Shown here in pieces: positions 1 through 5,748 of a stretch of DNA of 6,956 nt. Within the stretch, counting starts at the first letter, position 1; each line of letters opens with the position of its first letter. Made by a program: the position numbers and the translations under genes. The notes beneath the pieces were generated by a model. The model had not been told where the DNA came from and did no database searches. It was given only the letters and a program-made list of their open reading frames with translations. This DNA comes from Acidobacteriota bacterium (lineage in GTDB: Bacteria > Acidobacteriota > Terriglobia > Terriglobales > Acidobacteriaceae): assembly GCA_021782675.1 (NCBI GenBank), contig JAJXUS010000107.1, positions 1-6,956 of the forward strand. The letters run 5' to 3'.

Positions 1-48
1 GTTTGGCAGGTGGCCCCACTCCCACGGACCTCTCCAAACCACGATGAC

Positions 49-90
49 GGTGCCCCCGGTCCCTCGCACTGGTGACCGGGGGAGAGCACC
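49..90. repeat. Inverted repeat with 14-nt loop
   Basis: CCCCCGGT at 53-60 is exactly complementary to ACCGGGGG at 75-82, with a 14-nt loop. The pairing extends outward as GGTG (49-52) with CACC (87-90) after a 4-nt bulge (AGAG, 83-86). This gives 12 base pairs in total. There is no T tract next to it, so it is not an obvious terminator. Confidence 0.7.
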
Positions 91-107
91 AACCCGAATC
101 CGCCACT

Positions 108-127
108 CGCCACCCGCGCGGGAGGCG
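108..127. repeat. Short GC-rich palindrome
   Basis: CGCC (108-111) pairs with GGCG (124-127), and an inner perfect palindrome CCCGCGCGGG lies at 113-122. They are separated by a single A-A mismatch. The element is GC-only and short, so chance in GC-rich DNA is possible, but it is one of a series of such structures. Confidence 0.5.
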
Positions 128-140
128 CAATGTTCGTTAG

Positions 141-160
141 CCCCGCGCTTCAGCGTGGGG
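141..160. repeat. Hairpin with TTCA tetraloop
   Basis: CCCCGCGC (141-148) pairs with GCGTGGGG (153-160) around a TTCA loop. The only imperfection is G145 opposite T156, which would be a G-U wobble in RNA transcribed from the plus strand. The wobble hints that the structure could matter as RNA rather than DNA. Confidence 0.65.
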
Positions 161-179
161 AATACGACCCCTTCAAAAA

Positions 180-203
180 CGCCGGAGTCCCGTAGGGACG
201 GCG
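180..203. repeat. GTA-loop hairpin, copy 1
   Basis: GTCCC (187-191) and GGGAC (195-199) pair around a GTA loop. The stem extends as CGCC (180-183) with GGCG (200-203) after a GGA bulge. It shares the CCCGTAGGG core with two other hairpins downstream, at 236-250 and 305-323. Confidence 0.65.
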
Positions 204-224
204 CCGCTCACCGCCCCCCACCGG

Positions 225-250
225 ACTCGCCCCTCCTTCCCGTAGGGAAG
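225..250. repeat. ACTCGCCCCT box plus GTA-loop hairpin, copy 2
   Basis: CTTCCC (236-241) pairs perfectly with GGGAAG (245-250) around GTA. It is preceded by ACTCGCCCCT (225-234). The same 10-mer occurs again at 285-294 ahead of the third GTA hairpin, so the unit appears to be repeated as a module. The outer stem bases differ from copy 1 on both arms, in a way that keeps pairing. Confidence 0.65.
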
Positions 251-262
251 ATACGAAAATAG

Positions 263-282
263 CCCAGGGGTGAAACCCTGGG
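263..282. repeat. Perfect 7-bp hairpin CCCAGGG / CCCTGGG
   Basis: CCCAGGG (263-269) and CCCTGGG (276-282) are perfect complements around the loop GTGAAA. The style (CCCAGGG, GTGAAA-like loop, CCCTGGG followed by ACAC) resembles intergenic repeats I associate from memory with Acidobacteriota. No database was consulted. Confidence 0.75.
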
Positions 283-284
283 AC

Positions 285-323
285 ACTCGCCCCTACACGA
301 ATCCCGCGCCCCGTAGGGCCGCG
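285..323. repeat. ACTCGCCCCT box plus GTA-loop hairpin, copy 3
   Basis: ACTCGCCCCT (285-294) is an exact repeat of 225-234. It is followed by CGCG (305-308), a C, CCC (310-312), the loop GTA (313-315), GGG (316-318), a C and CGCG (320-323). The hairpin is therefore complete except for one C-C mismatch. It is the third and most divergent copy of the CCCGTAGGG hairpin. Confidence 0.6.
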
Positions 324-406
324 ACGGCAATTTACGCAAAATGGACCATACTGTCCTTAGGCCGCTTCTAAAAGCTACTGAACAGTCCATCCCATAAACC
401 GTCAAG

Positions 407-493
407 AATCAGACCTTTGCGCGTAACCCTTTTAATTTCTGACCTATAGCCGCTCCGCCCCACCGTAACATGCCTGAAATCAGACCTATGCGC
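407..493. repeat. Degenerate direct repeats AATCAGACCTNTGCGC
   Basis: AATCAGACCTTTGCGC (407-422) and AATCAGACCTATGCGC (478-493) match at 15 of 16 positions. A weaker third copy, TTCTGACCTATAGC (437-450), lies between them. The shared GACCT core starts at 412, 441 and 484. They could be binding sites for a regulator or parts of a dispersed intergenic repeat. Confidence 0.55.
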
Positions 494-501
494 AAAAAAC
501 C

Positions 502-512
502 GGGGGTCCCCC
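502..512. repeat. GGGGG-T-CCCCC mini-palindrome
   Basis: Five G and five C flank a single T, directly after an A-rich run (494-499). The geometry cannot form a normal hairpin without opening inner pairs. It may be the edge of a repeat element rather than a functional structure. Confidence 0.35.
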
Positions 513-629
513 TCCGGCGCTCAGCAGCGATGGCGGAGCAGCCCGCGGGCAATGAACGGCGCGCCCCGTCGAGATCCGCGCGGCCAGCTCCATGAACTTT
601 CAGGACACCGTAACAGCACGCCGCAAACG

Positions 630-658
630 CTGGTTTACGCCTGAATCCCCGATAGAAT
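630..658 (+). promoter_or_regulatory. Possible promoter of the aldehyde dehydrogenase gene
   Basis: TAGAAT at 653-658 matches the -10 consensus at five of six positions and lies about 37 bp before the start codon, giving a leader of about 30 nt. Seventeen bases upstream there is only a poor -35 (CTGGTT, 630-635). An inverted repeat AAAC-N4-GTTT (625-636) overlaps that position and could be an operator. The -10 is credible; the rest is weak. Confidence 0.35.
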
Positions 659-695
659 CCGCTTGGAGCCCTAGCGGCGTTGGAGAGGAATCACG

Positions 696-2117
696 ATGGC
701 GAGAACCATTACCGATGAAGAGAAGTCCCTTGCCCAGAACCTGCTGCAGCGGGCGCGCGCTGCCATGCGCGTAGCCTACGACTACGACCAGGCGCGCGTG
801 GACGACCTGTGCCGGGCGGTGGCCTGGGCAACCGCCAATGAGGAGACCTTCGTGGCGCTGACCGAGATGAGCGTGGCGGAAAGCGGCATGGGCAACGCCG
901 ACGGGGGCAAGACGCGGCGCTTCAAGATCATCGGCATTCTGCGCGACGCACTGCGCACCAAAAGCATCGGCGTGGTCGAAGAGATTCCGGAAAAAGGCAT
1001 CGTGAAATACGCCAAGCCGGCGGGCGTGATCGCCGGGCTGCTTCCGGTCACCAATCCCCTGGTGACGATCGTGGCCATGGTCATCAACTCGCTCAAGTGC
1101 CGCGACGCGGTGATCTTCTCGCCGCATCCGGCCAGCCGGCGCACGGCCATGGAGGCGGTGCGCATTCTGCGCGAAACGCTGCGCAACCAGGGCGCGCCCG
1201 AGGATCTGGTGCAGTGCCTGGACAAGCCCAGCATCCCTCTGGCCCAGGAGCTGATGTCGATCTGCGACCTGACCGTCGCCACCGGGGGAGCGCAGATGGT
1301 GCGCGCCGCCTACAGTTCAGGCAAGCCGGCCTACGGAGTGGGGGCGGGCAACGCCACCATGCTCATCGACGAGACCGCGGACATTGCCGAAGCCGCCAGG
1401 AACTCGCGCATCAGCAAGACACACAACAACGGCTCCGGCTGCTCCTGCGACGGCAATCTCGTCGTGGAAGACTCCATCTACGACCGCTTTCTGGAGCAGC
1501 TGCAGAAAGAGGGCGGCTACGTGGTGAAGCCCGAGGAGAAGAAGCTGCTGGAAGCGGCCATGTGGGACGGCGAAGGCCATCGCACCCTGGACACCGTTGC
1601 CCGCGCGGCCACCGTGGTCGCCGAGCGCGCCGGATTCAAAGTGCCCGAGGGCACAAAGTTCCTCATCGTGCCCGAAGACAAGATCGGCAAGCAGCACCGC
1701 TTCTCCGGCGAAAAGCTCACCACCGTGCTGGCCATCTTCCGCTACAGTGGGTTCGAGAATGCGCTCAACATGATCGACCAGATTCTTGAGGTGGGCGGCA
1801 AGGGCCACTCCACGGGAATCTATTCCTTCAACAACGACCATATTCGCGCCCTGGCCCTGCGCGCGCCGGTGAGCCGCATTACCGTCCGCCAGCCGCAGGT
1901 CTCGGCCAACGCCGGCTCGTTTACCAATGGCATGCCTATGACCGCCAGCCTCGGCTGCGGCACCTGGGGCGGCAACATCGTCAGCGAGAACATCGGCGTG
2001 AAGCACTACATGAACACCACCTGGGTCAGCGTGCCCATCCCCGAAGACAAACCTACAGAAGAAGAGATCTTCGGCCGCTTCTACAAGACCGGCATCCCTG
2101 TGCTGGCCAACGCATAA
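696..2117 (+). CDS. Acylating (CoA-dependent) aldehyde dehydrogenase, SauS-like
   Basis: Members of this family oxidise an aldehyde to an acyl-CoA with NAD(P)+ and coenzyme A in the cytoplasm. The 473-residue protein has the acylating hallmarks: LPVTNP (116-121), FSPHP (141-145), ATGGAQMVRAAYSSGKPAYG followed by VGAGN (195-219), and a catalytic-cysteine segment NNGSGCSCDGN with C249 as the likely nucleophile. The C-terminal part (SFTNGMP, LGCGTWGGN, SVPIPEDKP) is what I recognise from sulfoacetaldehyde dehydrogenase (SauS), and the length fits. The start is supported by GGAGAGGA at 682-689, 6 nt before ATG. One oddity is that the usual glutamate after the cysteine (CxxE in AdhE and SauS) is Asp here, and a second cysteine, C251, sits beside it. 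No sulfonate genes are adjacent, so the substrate is unknown; sulfoacetaldehyde, succinate semialdehyde-type or aromatic side-chain aldehydes are alternatives. It is transcribed alone and convergent to the next gene. Confidence 0.88.
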   Translation: MARTITDEEKSLAQNLLQRARAAMRVAYDYDQARVDDLCRAVAWATANEETFVALTEMSVAESGMGNADGGKTRRFKIIGILRDALRTKSIGVVEEIPEKGIVKYAKPAGVIAGLLPVTNPLVTIVAMVINSLKCRDAVIFSPHPASRRTAMEAVRILRETLRNQGAPEDLVQCLDKPSIPLAQELMSICDLTVATGGAQMVRAAYSSGKPAYGVGAGNATMLIDETADIAEAARNSRISKTHNNGSGCSCDGNLVVEDSIYDRFLEQLQKEGGYVVKPEEKKLLEAAMWDGEGHRTLDTVARAATVVAERAGFKVPEGTKFLIVPEDKIGKQHRFSGEKLTTVLAIFRYSGFENALNMIDQILEVGGKGHSTGIYSFNNDHIRALALRAPVSRITVRQPQVSANAGSFTNGMPMTASLGCGTWGGNIVSENIGVKHYMNTTWVSVPIPEDKPTEEEIFGRFYKTGIPVLANA

Positions 2118-2144
2118 AAACGCCGCCGGCTTGCCGGCGGCGTT
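2116..2144 (-). terminator. Intrinsic terminator between convergent genes
   Basis: AACGCCGCCGGC (2119-2130) and GCCGGCGGCGTT (2133-2144) form a perfect 12-bp inverted repeat around TT (in practice a tetraloop). Read on the minus strand the stem is followed by a run of five T (2120-2116), the classic layout for ending the TIM-barrel transcript. On the plus strand there is no T tract, but the stem may still stop the aldehyde dehydrogenase transcript. The run of T on one strand overlaps the stop codon of the plus-strand gene. Confidence 0.85.
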
Positions 2145-2170
2145 GCACATCCGCTCTCTGCCGGACGCGG

Positions 2171-3139
2171 TCAGCTCAGCGCCTTCCGGCAAAACGCCAG
2201 GCAGTTCTCAATCTCCTTCTCCGGCGTCGAGCCTTCGGGAATCTTGTACTCCAGCTCGATGCCCGCGGGGAAGGTGTAGTGTTCCTGCTTCATGGTCAGC
2301 AGGACGTCCTTGACCTGCGTCTCGCCCTGACCCCAGGGCAGGTTCGCCGCGCCGTGGCTGCGGTAGTTGCGGTCTTTGAGGTGCATCGACACGATGCGAT
2401 CGTGGTGCTCCTTCATAAACGGAATCGGCGAGCCGCTCACCGCCGCCGCATAATGCCCCACGTCAAGCTGGATGGCATTCCACTTCGACTGCTGCAGCGC
2501 CGTATCCCAGCTATGCGCGTTCACCTGCAGATGATTGTGGTAGCCCACGTAGATGCTGTGCCTGGCTCCCAGGTCGCCGAGCCGCTGGCTCAGCTTGGGG
2601 TCCTCAGGCAGCTCGGTTGTGATCTGGTTGGCGCCCAGCACCCGCGCGGCGTTGAAAAAGTAGTCGTACTCCGCGTCCGCCATCTCCACGGTGGTATTGG
2701 CCAGGCGCAGCGCGTAGATCTTCACGCCGGCGTCTTCATACATGCGGCGCAGCGTTTTGAGCTTGCCGAGAATGGCAGCGGTATTCTGCAGACGCCATTG
2801 GCGCAGTTCCTCCGCCTGCTTGCGCGCCGCCGCCGCGCGTTCTTCAGCAGTCAGATGCGGCGAGCCGGAGTAGCCTTCGCGGGGTTTGCTGGGCGCGCCC
2901 GCGTACACCTCGCAGCGCACGTCCTGAATCTCGACGGCGCTCAGCCCCAGTTGCACCAGCGTCTTCAGAAAAGCGTCGGCTGGCAGCGGAATGGAAGGAA
3001 AGTTGTAGGGCGAAACAATAATGCCGATCTGCACGCCGGCAAACTTCGAATCGGGCTGCTCCGCTGCCAGCCTGCGCAATCCGGCCGCCGGAATGGCCGC
3101 CAGACCCAGCTTCACAACCTCTCGTCGCGTCATCTTCAT
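2171..3139 (-). CDS. Tat-exported sugar phosphate isomerase/epimerase-like TIM-barrel protein
   Basis: This 322-residue protein belongs to the xylose-isomerase-like TIM barrel (AP endonuclease 2) superfamily, whose members act on sugars, inositols or related polyols with a divalent metal. The N-terminus MKMTRREVVKLGLAAIPAAG has a twin-arginine motif (TRREVVK, 4-10) and a hydrophobic stretch, so export folded through Tat is likely. Probable metal ligands are E176 (TTELP), H201/H203 (GYHNH), D226/H229 (QLDVGHY), H253/D256 (MHLKDRN) and E295 or E297 (GIELEY). The start at 3139 is chosen because AGGA lies 7 nt upstream; the inner ATG two codons later would be 13 nt away. It has its own promoter and a terminator, so it is a single-gene unit. 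The substrate cannot be told. 3-Dehydroshikimate dehydratases, which make protocatechuate, share this fold, but export argues against that role. Confidence 0.87.
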   Translation of the reverse strand: MKMTRREVVKLGLAAIPAAGLRRLAAEQPDSKFAGVQIGIIVSPYNFPSIPLPADAFLKTLVQLGLSAVEIQDVRCEVYAGAPSKPREGYSGSPHLTAEERAAAARKQAEELRQWRLQNTAAILGKLKTLRRMYEDAGVKIYALRLANTTVEMADAEYDYFFNAARVLGANQITTELPEDPKLSQRLGDLGARHSIYVGYHNHLQVNAHSWDTALQQSKWNAIQLDVGHYAAAVSGSPIPFMKEHHDRIVSMHLKDRNYRSHGAANLPWGQGETQVKDVLLTMKQEHYTFPAGIELEYKIPEGSTPEKEIENCLAFCRKALS

Positions 3140-3169
3140 GGCTTTGTCCTGAACACGGGATAGGAGCCA

Positions 3170-3183
3170 GGGAAACGCTTACA
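3170..3183 (-). promoter_or_regulatory. Candidate LacI/GalR-type operator
   Basis: Read on the minus strand this is TGTAAGCGTTTCCC. It matches the general LacI/GalR-family (cre-like) operator TGWAANCGNTNWCA at all but two positions in the right half. It lies just downstream of the predicted transcription start of the TIM-barrel gene, a position suited to repression by a sugar-responsive regulator. The match is imperfect and no LacI-type gene is in the window. Confidence 0.35.
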
Positions 3184-3206
3184 TTTACCTCGCTCCAAGG
3201 TCGCCC

Positions 3207-3236
3207 ATCATAGGCGCACGCGCAGACCCCGGTCAA
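3207..3236 (-). promoter_or_regulatory. Sigma-70-type promoter of the TIM-barrel gene
   Basis: On the minus strand TTGACC (3236-3231) is followed after 18 nt by TATGAT (3212-3207). Each box matches the consensus at five of six positions. Transcription would begin near 3200, leaving a leader of about 60 nt before the start codon at 3139. This is the best-formed promoter in the window and supports treating this gene as separate from the operon upstream. Confidence 0.65.
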
Positions 3237-3272
3237 GCGGCCGACGCCGGCAGCCGCCCCCAGAGTGCCCTT

Positions 3273-3743
3273 TTACAGCACCTGCCAGACGCACACCACC
3301 ACCACTTCTGCAAACCGTTCCCCGCTGGCGACGAACACTGCCCGGTTGAGCCACTCGTAGTTCCCGGCCGGGGCAAAAAATCGCGGCGTTGCACGGAAGT
3401 AGTAGGCCTCCGGCGGCACCGCCTCGCCCGCGGCAATGCGCTCAAGCACCTCGCGCGGACCATGGCGCACTCCCTGGTTACGCACCTCGATCCGCACGCC
3501 GTCCGCGGTTTCGATCACATATTGAGCATCGACAAAGGTAAGCCCGTCGCTGGCGACATACTGCCAGTCTGCGCCGCCGGGCAAAACCCGGCCGCTGAGT
3601 CCGGGCCCTTCAAAGGCGCCGCCGGTGATGGGAACGGTGCGTCTCATCCCCAGCGGCCCCTCGCCCAGCACAATGGTAGGCGCGATCGTAACCCTGAGCT
3701 CCAGGACAAACTGCAGAACCGGCGATGCTGGATTCCCGCTCAT
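3273..3743 (-). CDS. DUF3237 / UPF0311 family protein
   Basis: This 156-residue protein of unknown function matches the DUF3237 (UPF0311) pattern along its length. The pattern includes RRTVPITGGAFEGP (34-47), VLPGGADWQ (53-61), DAQYVIETADG (72-82), VRNQGVRHGP (87-96), YYFRATPRF (114-122) and YEWLNRAVFV (129-138). No signal peptide or membrane segment is visible, so it is probably cytoplasmic. The start was set at 3743 rather than an upstream in-frame ATG at 3794. The reason is that AAGGAG (3757-3752) lies 8 nt before 3743, and the longer form would add an arginine-rich tail overlapping the preceding gene. It follows the MetE-like gene by 16 bp, so the two are almost certainly co-transcribed. 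No established reaction is known to me; the context suggests a role beside the methyltransferase in aromatic catabolism. Confidence 0.88.
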   Translation of the reverse strand: MSGNPASPVLQFVLELRVTIAPTIVLGEGPLGMRRTVPITGGAFEGPGLSGRVLPGGADWQYVASDGLTFVDAQYVIETADGVRIEVRNQGVRHGPREVLERIAAGEAVPPEAYYFRATPRFFAPAGNYEWLNRAVFVASGERFAEVVVVCVWQVL

Positions 3744-3759
3744 CGACGTAGCTCCTTCA

Positions 3760-4869
3760 TCAGCCCCAAACCTCGCGCGCCGTCTCCGCCACAAGGCGCA
3801 GCTTGGCCCACTGCTGATCCTCGGTCAACAAATTGCCTTCCATGGTCGACGCGAAACCGCACTGCGGGCTGACTGCCAGTTGTTCCAGAGGCAGGAACTT
3901 TGACGCTTCCTGGATGCGCCTGAGCAGATCTTCCTTCTTTTCCAGTTCCGGCCGCTTGCTGCTCACAAGGCCGAGCACGACCGTCTTGCCCTTGGGGACG
4001 AAACGCAGCGGCGCAAACGAACCGGAGCGCTCGTCGTCGTATTCGAGCAGAAAGCGGTCCACGGCCAGCTCGTGGAACAGCCGCTCCGCGATGGCGTCGT
4101 AGCCGCCTTCCGCGTACCAGTGGCTGCGATTGTTGCCCCGGCAGAGATGGATGGCGACGGTGATTCCATCTCGCCGCGCGGCGGCGAAGCAGGCGTTGTC
4201 GGCGTTCAGTGACGCGGTGAGCATCTGCGCCGGGTCCACGCGCAGTTCCGTCTTCATCCACTCCGTCCACTTCGGGTCCAGGTAATAGCTGTAGCGGGGC
4301 GCATCAATCTGCAGGTAAGAGACGCCGCTGGCCGCCAGGCCGCGAAGATCCTTCGCCATAATCTGCGTAATGGCATCGAGCATGGCGTAGGGGTCCGCGT
4401 AGACGCGGTCGGTGATGCCGTATTTGAAGGAAATTGCCGGAAACTGGGTCGCGCTGGGCATGGTCATCTTGATGGGCCCGGGCGCATGCTCGCGGAGAAA
4501 CGGCAGCTCATGCCCGGTAAGCGGCTGGCGCTGTTTCAGCGGCGCTGTTACAACCCCGTTGATGCGGCTTACCCCGCTCTGCGCAGGCTGCCCCTTGCTC
4601 GCGTCTTCTTTCCAGTTCCGCTGCACCTCATCGCCAAAATCAAAGCCTTCAACGGCGTCGGTGAAGTCGCTCATAAAGTTCGATCGGCGAAACTCGCCGT
4701 CGGTAAACACCTCCATCCCGATCTCCTTCTGGCGATCGAGAATGCGGAGGATCTGCCGGTCTTCGAGCGCGCGCATCTCCTCAGCGGGCATATGCGCCTG
4801 GCGAGCGTTCAGCAGTTCGGCGGGACGCAAAAAGCTTCCCACATGGTCAGCACGGAATGGCGATGGCAT
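3760..4869 (-). CDS. MetE C-terminal-domain-like zinc methyltransferase
   Basis: This 369-residue protein resembles the catalytic (C-terminal) half of cobalamin-independent methionine synthase, in the UROD/MetE-like TIM-barrel superfamily. Such proteins use a zinc-activated thiol in methyl or alkyl transfer. Putative zinc ligands are all present: H241 and C243 (AIHLCRGN), E276 (FLLEYDDE) and C337 (SPQCGFAS). D189 in QIDAP matches the conserved acidic loop. The folate-binding N-terminal half of MetE is absent, so an ordinary methionine synthase is unlikely. Folate-independent methionine synthases and epoxyalkane:coenzyme M transferase are built the same way. I place the start at 4869 because AAGGAG (4881-4876) lies 6 nt upstream; an in-frame ATG at 4917 lacks a ribosome site and adds 16 unlike-family residues. 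It sits between pcaR (51 bp) and the DUF3237 gene (16 bp) on the same strand. The methyl donor and acceptor are unknown. Confidence 0.87.
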   Translation of the reverse strand: MPSPFRADHVGSFLRPAELLNARQAHMPAEEMRALEDRQILRILDRQKEIGMEVFTDGEFRRSNFMSDFTDAVEGFDFGDEVQRNWKEDASKGQPAQSGVSRINGVVTAPLKQRQPLTGHELPFLREHAPGPIKMTMPSATQFPAISFKYGITDRVYADPYAMLDAITQIMAKDLRGLAASGVSYLQIDAPRYSYYLDPKWTEWMKTELRVDPAQMLTASLNADNACFAAARRDGITVAIHLCRGNNRSHWYAEGGYDAIAERLFHELAVDRFLLEYDDERSGSFAPLRFVPKGKTVVLGLVSSKRPELEKKEDLLRRIQEASKFLPLEQLAVSPQCGFASTMEGNLLTEDQQWAKLRLVAETAREVWG

Positions 4870-4920
4870 CTTCGACTCCTTAACGGGAATGTGAATTCTG
4901 TTTCGGTCCTTTGACATTTT

Positions 4921-5745
4921 TCAGACGAGTATTGCGCGCAGCGTGCGGGCGCCCTCCTGCAGCGCAGGCAGGCAGCGATCGATGAGCGCGGCGCGATCAT
5001 AGCGGGAGACGTGCGTTCCCACATTGATGGACGCCACCACGTGATTGCTGCGCGTCAGCACCGGAACAGCAATGGAGCGCAGCCCCGCCTCCAGTTCTTC
5101 GTCCACCAGCGCGTAGCCGTCTTGACGCGCTGCCAGCACCGCTTTCTTCAGCGCGGAAATCTTCGTAATCGTTTTGGCCGTGTACGCCTTAGGCTTCAGA
5201 TCGCGGAAGTACGCCTGCAGCTCCGCATCCGGCAGCGCCGCCAGCAGGACACGGCCCATGGATGTGCAATACGCCGGAAGCCTGCTGCCGACCGACAGCC
5301 CCGCGGCCAAAACGCGGCTGGCCGCTGAGCGCGCCACATAGACGATCTCTCCGTCGTCCAGCATGGTCATGGACGACGATTCATGCAGCTGCTCGGTAAT
5401 CCGCTCCAGCACCGGCCGCGCCGCTTCTACGACTGAAGATGACGACAAAAATGAAAAGCCAAGCCGCAGCACCTGGGTTTTGAGCCGGTACACCTGGCGC
5501 GACCTCTGCACGTAGCCCAGCAGTTCCAGAGTGAGCAGGATGCGACGGATCGAGGCCCGCGACAACCCGGTCGAGTGCGCAATCTCCACGATGCTGCGCC
5601 CCTCCGCATGCCCCTCGAAGCTCTCGATCACCCGCAGGCCGCGGGCCAGCGAGAGCACGAAATCCGGATTGCCGGCATGCGCAGCGAATTCACCGCCGGG
5701 CGCGTCGTCAATGGGAAGCGCGGGTGCGGGCGCGGTCTCTTTCAT
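4921..5745 (-). CDS. pcaR: IclR-family regulator of the beta-ketoadipate pathway (PcaR/PcaU type)
   Basis: This 274-residue DNA-binding regulator has an N-terminal winged helix-turn-helix at about 28-88. It opens with PDFVLSLARGLRVIESF, typical of the PcaR/PcaU/PobR subgroup, and carries the recognition region STGLSRASIRRILLTLELLG. The IclR effector domain spans about 105-272, with LPAYCTSMGRVLLA (156-169) and EELEAGLRSIAVPV (216-229). Studied relatives respond to beta-ketoadipate or protocatechuate and control 3-oxoadipate CoA-transferase and other pca genes. The divergent catIJ genes fit this exactly. The ATG at 5745 has no Shine-Dalgarno sequence before it, and a -10-like GATAAT lies only 8 nt upstream, so a leaderless mRNA is likely. 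A PcaR-like box overlaps that -10, which predicts autoregulation. The first 26 residues are low-complexity and unlike the family core. Other IclR specificities are possible but less likely. Confidence 0.87.
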   Translation of the reverse strand: MKETAPAPALPIDDAPGGEFAAHAGNPDFVLSLARGLRVIESFEGHAEGRSIVEIAHSTGLSRASIRRILLTLELLGYVQRSRQVYRLKTQVLRLGFSFLSSSSVVEAARPVLERITEQLHESSSMTMLDDGEIVYVARSAASRVLAAGLSVGSRLPAYCTSMGRVLLAALPDAELQAYFRDLKPKAYTAKTITKISALKKAVLAARQDGYALVDEELEAGLRSIAVPVLTRSNHVVASINVGTHVSRYDRAALIDRCLPALQEGARTLRAILV

Positions 5746-5748
5746 AGC

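Larger units (their letters stand above)
1..695. other. Non-coding, hairpin-rich intergenic region
   Basis: No reading frame here has a plausible ribosome site, a family-like protein sequence or a sensible codon pattern. The first 330 bases are a series of short inverted repeats, listed individually. From about 331 to 480 the sequence is visibly more AT-rich and contains degenerate direct repeats. Positions 520-695 are GC-rich leader sequence of the downstream aldehyde dehydrogenase gene. I saw no tRNA cloverleaf, CRISPR array or transposase remnant. The region may be a cluster of genome-dispersed palindromic elements plus a promoter region, but dispersal cannot be judged from one window. Confidence 0.7.

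Noticed and set aside
44..262. Small protein gene in the left region
   Set aside because: The reading crosses five hairpins, is dominated by Pro/Arg/Ser and has no ribosome site. It looks like translated repeat DNA.
141..323. CRISPR array
   Set aside because: The repeated units are short, unequal in sequence and spacing and palindromic in different ways. There is no constant repeat of 24-37 bp with regular unique spacers.
1317..2192. Long open frame on the minus strand across the aldehyde dehydrogenase gene
   Set aside because: It lies antisense to a clear family member, its protein is low in recognisable motifs and rich in His/Ala/Gly as expected from a GC-rich shadow frame, and it would run through the terminator hairpin.
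2279..3163. Open frame of 294 codons on the plus strand across the TIM-barrel gene
   Set aside because: It is antisense to a gene with a Tat signal, metal-ligand motifs, promoter and terminator. It has no ribosome site and its product resembles no family.
3237..3272. Terminator after the DUF3237 gene
   Set aside because: GCCG-ACGC-CGGC can pair, but only over four base pairs and without a T tract, so I could not support a terminator.
3744..3794. Upstream ATG (3794) as start of the DUF3237 gene
   Set aside because: It would overlap the end of the MetE-like gene and add an arginine-rich stretch. The ATG at 3743 has AAGGAG 8 nt upstream, and the family pattern begins just after it.
4870..4917. 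Upstream ATG (4917) as start of the MetE-like gene
   Set aside because: It lies three bases from the pcaR stop with no ribosome site and adds 16 residues unlike the family, whereas the ATG at 4869 has AAGGAG at ideal spacing.
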